Assembly (NCBI GenBank): GCA_964030475.1
Contig: CAXIPT010000001.1
Span: 19,517,228 to 19,581,227, forward strand
Reading direction: 5' to 3'
Origin: Tethya wilhelma
Taxonomy: Eukaryota > Porifera > Demospongiae > Tethyida > Tethyidae
Length of the DNA: 64,000 nucleotides
Each line of letters starts with the position of its first letter. Position 1 is the stretch's first letter. Positions 51,297-61,100 of the stretch are shown piece by piece. The position numbers were made by a program, and so were the translations under genes. A model generated the notes under the pieces. It worked only from the letters and a program-made list of their open reading frames with translations. It searched no databases and was not told the origin of the DNA.

Positions 51297-54200
51297 ATGC
51301 TGCTTAAAGCCAACTTGTTGCTGTTCGCCATCTTGCCGGCTATTGTGTCAGCTGCAATAACTCTGAGGCAAGCTCCAAACGATGATACGATCGTCTACTC
51401 ACAGTTCCATACAGATTCGGTCATTATCGCGCGGTATGCTACCACCACGGTCTCCAGCGTCGTGCTGAATAGAGCTAGCGTCTCACAGGAGCTCGGCTTT
51501 CAAGTACAACTTCCAGAGACTGCCTTTATTTCCAACTTTACCATGTAAGTCGACTTGTTATGCATTACGTCATTGTTTGCATTGATCTTCTATAGTAAAC
51601 AAGATAGCTTACGTCATTTGTATGTCTATTGGGTGCATTATGCAGGACAATCAATGAAGCAACATATTTTGGTGTTACAAAAAGTCTAAAGAGTTTAATT
51701 CAAGCTCATCAAACTAGAGACGAATCAAGGTATATACATACTAATATCTATAGTAATATTTTTGTAAGCCATGGGACTGAAATTCATTCTAATTTTCTCC
51801 TTTCAGGGGTACTAATGTCTACAACCTTCGCATCAACATTGCTGCAAACTCCAAAGCATCTTTCACTTTCACTTATGAAGAGTTGATTGTACGTCGCCTC
51901 TCAAAATACCAACAAGTCATCAACCTCAACCCAGGGAGATTGGTGGAGGATTTCCATGCAAGAGTTCGTGCCATTGATGAACAGGGCATAGCAACCTTTG
52001 GAGGCTCTGATTACGTTCAAACCAATCGCATGTCCAGCAATGAAGTCGAATACACGTATGCTCCAACCCTAGAGGAACAGAATGATCAAACGTATGGTCT
52101 TGCTCGAGATATGATGGTCGAATATGACGTGAACCATCCCTCCGAAGGAGCCGGACTCATTGTTGTGAATGACTGCTACTTTGCCCAGTATTTCTCTCCA
52201 TCTGGTATAGAGAGGGTGCCAGTGGATATTGTGTTTGTCATTGACACCTCTGGCTCTATGGGAGGAAGAAAGATAGAACAGACTCGCCAAGCCCTCGAGA
52301 CAATCATAAACAATTTGAGATCGGCCGATCGCTTCACGATGGTCACGTTTGATGACACTGTCTCAGTGTGGCAAAACAGGCTTGTCTCATCTGTCGAGTA
52401 TAGACAAAGTGGTATTCGATTTGCACGAAGTTTGGCTGCAGATGGTGGTACAAATTTCAACGAAGGTCTTCAAACTGGGATCAGGATTCTCAAAGATCAT
52501 GGAAATCCAGATTTTGTCCAACTCCTGGTCATGCTGACTGATGGAGAGCCTACAAAAGGAGAAGTTAATGATGATCCAATTGTGAATGGGACTATCAGTG
52601 CTCTTGAGGGGACAAAGATTTTACTAAACTTTCTCGGTCTTGGATTCAATTTGAACAATCTTCTTCTTGAGCGTCTTGTTTTAGAAAACAACGGAACATT
52701 AAGACAAATTTATGAAGATTATAATACAGCTGAGCAGCTTGAAAGATTTTTTGATGAAATCTCCTCCCCTATTCTCCACACCATCTCAGTCTCCTACCCT
52801 CAAACTGCCATCGAGACCATCTCCCAGGTCGATTTCCCTCTTCTCTTTAATGGGTCAGAGCTGGTCGTCGCTGGAAAATTCTCCCCGGAAGTTTGTATCA
52901 ACAAACCTCGATCAGTTTTATTCAAAGTAAAAGGAACTGGTTTCTCATCTAGAGGTTTCCCCATAGTGAAAACATTCACTAATAAGGTGGATCCTGGCTC
53001 AAATACTAAGATTGGTGGACAGGTACCGCCTACTGAAAGGCTGGTTGCTTACCTCACTCTACAACAACTATTAGAGCTGAGAAAAATAGCAGGTATGTGC
53101 TGAACTGTTTTACCACATTTAGGTTACACAGTTGTCATACTGCCTCCCATAGTTTAATTTGTTATGTTTGTATGCCCCAGTGTGTTTGTATTAATTGTGC
53201 CGTTTAAGTGTGCACATTCAAGAGAAACTTTACTATATCCTCAGATTATGAAGATATCTCCACTATTGAAGAAGAAGCTCTGAGTCTAGCTCTACACTAC
53301 AACTTTGTCACTGAGCTCACCTCCCTCATCGTGGTGGAGGAGAACATGGCCAGTAACTTGTTGCTGATCAGGGAAAGAAGCAATTACAGTGGAGGCTTTG
53401 GAGAGAGTGATGTAGCTTCAATTTCCTGTGATCACTATTCAGCGATTGGGGGACCAAGTAGTCTTGTTCGGTCTCCCAAAGCTTTCAAACCACCCCAAAG
53501 TGGTTTGGCATCAAAATTCAGATCTGAAGTGGTAAATTATTATTATCATTTAGATACGGTAACAAGTGTAATTAAGTATCTACTTCAGCTAATAACCAGG
53601 GCTGCACCTTGGCTACTGGCAGTCGTTGTTCTTCCAGTGTCTACCTTCAACCCAGCTTTGGCAATATCAATAGCAATAGTAGCAATAGCCATGATAACAT
53701 CAATTTTAAAGTTTAACTTAGAAGAAAGTAACGATAATGTTGTAGAAACAATGCTTGGGATACTAATATTCACAGCTAAAGTAAATTTCATACGATTTGA
53801 ACTATGTTACTTAAAAGGCACAATCAAGACTCAGGTTACACGAGGTGTAATGGCTATCGAAATTTTAATAGTGTTTGCTTTAGATGAAATGGAAGAGTTA
53901 ACATTACTAAAACTAGTTTCATTTACTCTACTACAAATTGTCCTTATTGCAATGTTTGTGATTCTCTGCGTTGTGAGACAGCTTAGAGAACCTCTTGATG
54001 ATCCCGAACAGTCTGTTGAGATGACATCTGATCAGTCACATACCAATACAAGCAATATGAATTATAACAAGAGTGATTCTAAATTGAGCCTCAAAGATCT
54101 TGAATTCGATGGTCACAAGTTTTGCCTGTACTTCTCTGGACTGAAGGAATGTGAAAAGAGTACAAGAAAACGTGTCCGAATATCTAAAGATATAGCTTCA

Positions 54201-54650
54201 GTCACCAAGATAGTACAATCTATTTGTCCCGATATGACAAAACAATTTATTCGTGATTGTAAAAGAATTGGCACATACTCTGCACATCGTGATCGACCTG
54301 TGTGTGTCACCTTTCACAGTCAGAGTGACATGACTAATGTCTTAGCAAATAAAAGCAAGCTATCAAAATCGTGGCCTGGAATCTCAATCAAACCTTCTAT
54401 GACACCAGAAGAACAGGAAACAGAACAGATCCTTTTAAAACAAAGACGCGATCTAGTCAAATCTGGCGTAAACAAGAGTGACATTAAACTTCGTGGCAAT
54501 GTTCTTTTCATTGACGAAGTCAAGTTTGGTTATGTCTCAGAATCAACCTTCTTTGTTTGCAGTCCCTCAGCTTCCATTTCCACTTCTCCTGTCACACCTG
54601 ATGCTAGTTACAATGTCACTTCAAGTCAACTTTTATCTGATGCAGTATAA
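51297..54650 (+). CDS. VIT-VWA protein copy 3 with membrane segments and LINE-ORF1-like C-terminal domain
   Basis: Exons 51297-51544, 51646-51729, 51807-53092 and 53245-54650 join to 1007 residues. The first 560 residues parallel copies 1 and 2: signal peptide (LLLFAILPAIVSAA), VIT domain (with a shorter exon 2, lacking the GQNVGL region), and VWA with intact MIDAS (VFVIDTSGSMGG, LTDGEPT). The second half of VWA has diverged (EVNDDPIVNGTISALEG, NNLLLERLVLEN). Exon 4 starts like the others (EEEALSLALHYNFVTELTSL), but instead of a GPI signal it continues with several hydrophobic segments (APWLLAVVVLPVS, LAISIAIVAIAMITSIL, LLQIVLIAMFVILCVV). It then ends in a cytoplasmic domain of about 190 residues resembling ORF1/leader proteins of non-LTR retrotransposons. 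The frame is open across the whole fusion and no splice site separates the parts. Likely a membrane receptor-like derivative of the family. Confidence 0.8.
54090..54575 (+). mobile_element. LINE ORF1-like domain captured in VIT-VWA copy 3
   Basis: The segment runs from LEFDGHKFCLYFSGLKE through IVQSICPDMTKQFIRDCKRIG, RPVCVTFHSQSDMTNVL, GISIKPSMTPEEQETE and ILLKQRRDLVKSGVNKSD to IKLRGNVLFID. It shows the typical order seen in sponge and cnidarian non-LTR leader proteins: an RRM-like fold, then DCKRIGxYS, RPVxVxF, IKPxMTPEE, and LLKxRRxL followed by the IRGNxLFI strand. It has no stop codons or frameshifts, unlike a dead insertion. Confidence 0.6.
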
Positions 54651-55067
54651 CAATGTATATAATAATGTACTGCGAGGAATTGTTAACATGCAGATATGCA
54701 TTCCTACATTCAACGTTCCCAGACCGACTCTCCCCTCTTTCACAGGTATATACTCCATCACAAACTGTTAACAGTTTTAGAACCTTCATTCTGAGAGTGT
54801 ATGCTTACAAGTATATTTTTGTGGGTCTACTATTCAATCTGTCTTTTTAAGTTTCCATTCTTTTGTTACACATTATTAACATGCATGATCAATATGATCA
54901 AAGATATCATGGCATATCGCATGACATTGTGTGTAGCGCGCGTTATTTGTGCCTAACGTGACATCATTTCGCGCAAGTCGCAGATATTTCAAAATGGCGC
55001 GGCGCACCAGCGAAAAACTGGGTGGGGCTCGCTGACAGTCACTCGGCGAGCACTCTGAGCTGGCTAA
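54651..55067. other. Intergenic spacer with GC-rich segment before 55068 gene
   Basis: AT-rich 3' region of VIT-VWA copy 3, then a short segment with many CpGs (gcgcgcgtt, tttcgcgcaa, aaaatggcgcggcgc, about 54937-55003), probably the promoter of the next gene. Confidence 0.4.
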
Positions 55068-56022
55068 ATGAAGAGTTTTCTGTTGCTGTTACACCTGCTG
55101 ACTAACCATGGCACTCTAGCAGACGTTTCCACTGAAAGTGTTGCTCCTGATGAAAGATACACAGACTATGTAGTGAAACTGAAGCTAAGCAATGATGAGA
55201 TATTTACATTGGTACACATTAAAGAACTCGGTCTATTTGTCTCAGAGAGATATTCCCTCCCAACACATGTATTCAAAAAGACTTCAGCTAAAGAAGAGGG
55301 TAGCATAGCGTGGTTTGTACCAATTTCACGGGTCAAGAAGATCATTCAAGTTGAAACAGCAACTACTGATATTGTTTTTGAAGAGAAAGATTTGCTTTTT
55401 TGGAAAGTTGATAGATTTGTGTTATTTGACTCCACAAAATTGATATGTCAAGAATTTCCACTAGCTCCACTCAACATCAAAAGGCAAGATGATATGACAT
55501 CACCCACGCATCAAGATTTGACTCACATTTCAAGCAGTAAACCAAATACTTTGACCAAAAGAGTATCAAGACTTCAGCTACTAGTTACATTGAGTCTAAC
55601 AATCACAGTAGCAGTCCTTTTAGTAGTGGGTTTACTGGTATCAATAAAACTATCCTTAGGAATTTTACTGATTGTGGCCATCACAGCTCTGATAGTGGGA
55701 ACATCTTCATTGACTGTTGAAGGAATAGAGATACAAGTAGCTGCATCGATTGGAGTGGTCTATGGAGGAGGAGTGTACGTACCTGGCAGCGGGTGTTGGT
55801 GTTGCTATAGAGATGGTGGGAGAAAGTGTAAGGTCAAAATTGTTTGTAGCATTAGGAGCAACGACATTTGGAGTAGCCAGTGCAGATGTGACGGTATTGG
55901 TTGTGATGATAGTAATGGTAGTCATGCAAACAGTGGTGTTAGTGCAGAGAGGTCGTGAGCAGAAGACTAGAGAGAAACAAGTGAGGGAGTCTCGACTGAC
56001 GTACATGGAAACTGATCAATGA
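55068..56022 (+). pseudogene. Membrane protein with N-terminal signal and multiple membrane segments; one apparent frameshift
   Basis: From ATG 55068 (MKSFLLLLHLLTNHG, likely signal peptide) about 170 extracellular-type residues precede two hydrophobic segments (LLVTLSLTITVAVLLVVGLLV, shown here in part, and LGILLIVAITALIVG). Near 55765 the original frame becomes Cys/Gly/Asp-rich nonsense and stops at 55958. The +1 frame from the same place continues smoothly with hydrophobic helices (LFVALGATTFGVASADV, VLVVMIVMVVMQTVVLV) and a basic cytoplasmic tail ending at 56022. One extra base in the ggaggagga run would explain it, either a sequencing/assembly error or a real disabling mutation; a small intron is less likely. 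No family recognised. Its layout (ectodomain plus hydrophobic bundle) resembles the region grafted onto VIT-VWA copy 3 directly upstream. Confidence 0.55.
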
Positions 56023-56209
56023 GAGAAGAAAACAGCTACAGACCAGCTCTTCCATTTGATGTGGGAATCAATCACGAATCAGTCAAGACTTTATTCACTT
56101 GTGAAGTACTAGTGCACCATTGCCTTTAAATGCAAATATTTACAGTAATACTAAAGTATATGTAACATAATTATACTGAAAAATATGCAAAACATTGCAG
56201 AGAAACTTA

Positions 56210-56440
56210 TGCGTATGGAGCTTAATTCATGCCAAAATTCAGTGGTCAGTTTAGTTGTCAATTCAGTGGTCAGTTCAGTTGTCAGTTCAGTTTTCAGTGC
56301 AGTGGTCAATTCAGTGGTCAGTTCAGTTTTTAATTCAGTTTTAAGTTGAGTTTTCAATTCAGTGGTCAGTTCAGTTTCCAATTCATGATCAGTGGCCAGT
56401 TCAGTTTTCAATTCAGTTTTCAATGCAGTGCATGGTCAGC
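56210..56440. repeat. Degenerate 12-bp tandem repeat
   Basis: Units of about 12 bp (cagttcagtttt, cagtggtcagtt) repeat about twenty times. On the minus strand this gives a spurious TELTTELKTEL-type frame with no further protein character. Confidence 0.9.
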
Positions 56441-56593
56441 TTCATTAATTGTTGTTAACTCCATACAATAATTATACTATTTAATTTTCATTATGTTGCT
56501 TTATAATTAATGGTCACCACAAGAGTGTTACATTATGACCTAATTAGCTCGGCTAGCTTCTCTGAATAAATTTCTTATTTAATTATACTTAAT

Positions 56594-56974
56594 TGAACAA
56601 GTAGTAAAAATTTCAAAAAAATAAGTAGTGTAGGAATGGGCAGTGCGGTAAAAAGTATTGGAACAAGGTGATGTCTCAATTTCGGCACATGACTACTTCA
56701 TTTTTAATCTTGATCCGGATCCTCAGTGTCGTAAATGCAATGAATTGTACAATAGTACCACAGCTTATTATTGCATTCAATTCAGTTCAATTTCAGTTCC
56801 TACTAATCAGTTGGCTAAGTAGTGGACTATATAGACTGCTGGCCAGGCAAAAGTTGGGTATAAAAAATGAAGTAGTCATGTGCCGAAATTGAGACATCAC
56901 CTTGTTCCAATACTTTTTACCGCACTGCCCATTCCTACACTACTTATTTTTTTGAAATTTTTACTACTTGTTCA
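56594..56974. mobile_element. Inverted-repeat element with 113-bp, almost perfect arms
   Basis: tgaacaagtagtaaaaattt at 56594 returns as its reverse complement ending at 56974. Arms 56594-56706 and 56861-56974 differ at only one or two positions around a spacer of about 155 bp. There is no coding content and no clear target duplication. Near-identity of the arms suggests a young MITE or strong hairpin. Confidence 0.8.
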
Positions 56975-58102
56975 TTCACTTTTTTCAACACTACAGTGTG
57001 GAGACTATTAGAGACTGGTTAGTCCCTACAAAAAGCTTGAGTAGCAGCTACTTGCACTGCATTACGCTGGAGAGGCTAATGCGCATGCGCATGCGCATAT
57101 AATAATGCCACGTGGATAGTTAATTATGAACTTTGAACTCTCAAAGCTGGGTGCATTGTAGTACATGAATTTATACACTAAGTTTCAAAGCTTTCTAGTT
57201 TTTGTTTAGGCATGTTTATGATCAAAACGAGTATCAAGGAATGTAGTACCCATGAAAAGAACTTACTTTGTGCTGTCAAAGTTGGCTCAACACATTCTGG
57301 TTCTCTGGAAATCCTTTTCAAGTAAGTCAGTTAGGAAGTACGTAGATATACGTTAGCCTAGAGAACAAAAATGGCACTATGGTGGCTTCCCACTGGCGCT
57401 CTCTACGAGTGCTAAGGAAAGTTTTTGTGAGTTTTGGGCCTTGGATAATCTGTCAGTGAGAGCCTCTCAGCAACTTTGAAGGTTATTTTCTGCTTAACTA
57501 GATTTTTATAGTGACCAACATTTCGTATTGTGTCTATGGGACAGTCGGCCCATTCCTACTATACGTACTACCGTACGTATGATACAATACAACAATGACC
57601 ACTGAATTTTGGCATGAATTAAGCTCCATGTACATGCGCAAAGAGTCTGTACCATGCAGGCCGTACCATGGTCCCTACAAAAAGCTGGAGAAGCTATATA
57701 TAGCTGGTCGGAGATCTAGAAGCAGCTATACCAGAGCAACTACGTACACTGTACGCAAGTAAGTCCTAGCTCAATGGTTCAAAAGTTCATTTGAGCAACA
57801 GACAACACAGGGGCCAGTACAAAAATTAATATAAACTCAACTCGGAACTGTTAACAAAAATTAATAGGGAAAAAAAAACAACTCTATAATAGACTACTAG
57901 TAGATATAACTTTAGTAATATTATCACTATAACTCAAGTTAACTTACTGAATGTAAAAACCAAATCAACATTTATGAATATCATAGCTATCATGAGATAA
58001 AACTCAAAACTCAACCTAAGCAACTACTACTATAATAATAATTATTATTGTACCAGTATTTTAATTATTCCTATGCAAATCTTCAACAGTTGGTCAAATC
58101 AA
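56975..58102. other. Intergenic region 3' of the FN3-GTPase gene
   Basis: No gene recognised. A tccctacaaaaagct word recurs at about 57027 and 57672, and an alternating gcatgcgcatgcgcat run lies at 57080-57098. The segment 57840-58102 is AT-rich and probably the 3' UTR of the minus-strand gene. Confidence 0.4.
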
Positions 58103-61100
58103 TCAAGTTTTTTTTGCTTGTCTATCTCTATGACTTCTGATTGCATGAAGAGTAATTCTAGCCCGATCCCTTAATGATTTCAATGATGCAATGTGTTGCT
58201 CAGAACCAGGCCTTTTGCTTTCTTCCTCTACTGATATCAAAAGATCTAAGTACTCAATCTGGGGGTTGTAGTCAGGATCACATTTCCTGAGGGCTAGATC
58301 ATCTATTCGGTCGATAGATAATTGTGTCTGTTCAATCAGATGCAATACCTTATCATACACTTCCTTTAGTCTCTGTTCAACAACACCCATAGCTTTGATC
58401 TTCTTGTTTGCAGAGAGCCTCTGATCTCCTGCTGTTGAAATGTATTCCTTCACTAGTTCATCAAGAGTCCTGTTCTCTTTCACTGTTTTCATCACATACT
58501 TAAATTCTTTATTGCTATGTTCTTTCCAGGAACACTTACACACTAAACAATGTGACCTTTCATTTCTTGTTAGAAAGTTTCCAGACATAGCTGCACACTT
58601 GTACAGTTTATGACTTTTAGTGATAGTACATGGATGATGACAGGTAAGTTTGCATTTCATACAAACAGTAGCACGCTTTTTTACTGTTTCTTCAACAGAC
58701 CTTATTACTTCAACATCATACATGAAAGGTTCATCGCTGTCTTCATTTCTTTGTATTGCTTCTTTATCATGTTGCAGTTGTCGAATAAGGTCTATACTAG
58801 TGGTAATTTGTCTCTGTAGTCCTTCAATCAGAATTCCAAGTTGTTTTCGTTCTTCTAAAACCGCTTGTGTCTTCCCAAGACCTATAGCATCCATTTGTTT
58901 AAATTCAGCAAAGAAGTCTTGCAGAGCACTTACTCCCATTTTCCAAAAACTTAAACTAATCATGTCATTGGGATTTTCGTTGTAAACATACAATGCAGAG
59001 TTGTTGAATTTGAAATGCCCAACATAGGGAATTTCTTGAGTGTGAACAGCCTCAAGAACTGGTGGAATTTGAGCATCACTGAAAGTTATCATCAGAAAGA
59101 TATTGTTTTTCATATCTTCTCCAAAAATTCTCAAAATTGAGTCAAAAACGTGCTTTTGCATTGCATTCAACCGAACTGAACTAGATTTTAAGACAAAACC
59201 AATGCCATCAATGTAGTTAATGCCTTTTGAGTTTGAGAAAAACTTTTCTATTTGATCTGTTAATGCATAGTCAGATTTAATTCCTCTAGTATCTCCATAA
59301 CCAGGAGTATCAATGATGGTTAGTATGTAATCTAATGCAGAATCCTTTGATGGGTAAAGTGTATAGGCAGTGATGAATTTTGTTTGGCTTTGTGTCTGAG
59401 ATGTACCATCTTGCTCTATCATCTGAAATCTGAACTTATTTCCCCACTTAACACCAAGGAAGTAGTTTACCATGAATTCAATCAGTGTACTCTTACCTTC
59501 ACCAGTTGCTCCTACAAGCATTAACACTTTCTCTTGTTTGCCACTACCTTGTCTAGAACGACTTCCAAAATGGCACTTGGCAAATTTGCAGCCTCTTTCA
59601 TCTATTACTCTGTATTTTACTTCTGGTACTTTATATACAGCAGGTATACTACTATTGTTTACATGCCACCTTGGGTCTGACCTAGCTTTATCATACAGAT
59701 TAACAGCAAGAGGGGGTGAAGCAGTTTGGACATAGAACTCGTCACTAAATACTATACCAATTTTTGAATCTTGATACTTTAGTTCTGCTTGTACTTTAAA
59801 TGTATACCAAGTGGAATGTTTCAACCGTGGAATCAGTAGTGTGTCAGTATTAGATAGTGTTGTTTTGAAGTCAGAATCAGCTTTGCATTTGTACGAGACT
59901 ACATAGTGTTTTATAATATGACTGCCATGCTTTGGCGGTGTCCATGTCAATGTAACGCTGTCATGTGTTTTCTTGAAATATCCAAGTTGGGTTGGTTTGC
60001 ACACAGGATTTGTTGTAACTAGCTCACTCCTAACACTATCTGTGCCACTGTAGTGATCACACTGAGGACGGATTTTAAAATAGTACTGTGTTTCTGGATG
60101 AACTTTTTGGTCAGTAATTGTGTAACAGTCCTGAAGAGTGTTTGCTACAAATTCCCAGTTTTGTTGGTCAATTGCGACTTTCCAATATATGTCATAACTC
60201 TTCGGTACACCTATATCAGGTTTTTTCCATTCTAAATGAATACTGTTGTGAGTTACTTTAGTGGCTCTTGGTTGTCCAGGTGGAGAAGTAGCTTTTGTAA
60301 TAATTGGGTCACTTTGTTCACTCTCTGTGCCTTTGGCAGGATCATCTTGGCACACTGGAAGAACTTTGAAAACATATTCCGTCTTTTCTTCTAGATTCTT
60401 TTTACAGAAATTTATGTACTCAGCTTTTTTATCTTGTTCATCAATATTTTCACTGTCCCATATAGTCACTTTGCCAGAATGCAATTTAGCACACAAAATT
60501 TGATAGTATTCAATTCTCTCTTGGCCAAAATCAGGGCGCTTCCATTTAATAACAATACTATCATGAGTAACTCTATATTCTTGGGGTTTTCCAGGGGGAG
60601 CAATTTCTTTTGTTACAACTGGATTACTTGCCTCACTGTTAGATCCAATGCCATTATTGGTACATACTGACTTAATTCTGAAAAAATAGAATGTTCCTGG
60701 TTTGAGATTTGGTACATTTTGACTCACCTGATGATTTGGTGCTTTATGTTTTTGTTTCACTGTAGGCATAAAATATGTCCAATTTTTCCCATCATTAGAT
60801 TTGCAGATAGTATAATAGTCAATTTCATATGAACCAAACATTGGGCTGTTCCAGAACAGAGTGACACTATTATGAGTTATTTGACTGGCCACTGGTCTGC
60901 TTGGTGGAGAGGTTGCATTTGTCTGTATAGGATCACTGTTTTCACTTTCCATCCCTAGAGTATCTTTATCTTCCCTAGCACTGTGGCATACTGCCTGTAC
61001 TTTGAATTGGTAATTTGTACCAAATAGAAGATTTTTCACTGTTACCACCACTTTATCAGTATCTGTTATTAACTGTTGAGTTACTGGTTTATGAGAATAC

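Noticed and set aside
56151..56423. TELTTELKTEL repeat protein on the minus strand
   Set aside because: Generated by a degenerate 12-bp repeat with no promoter, no conserved ends and no other protein character.
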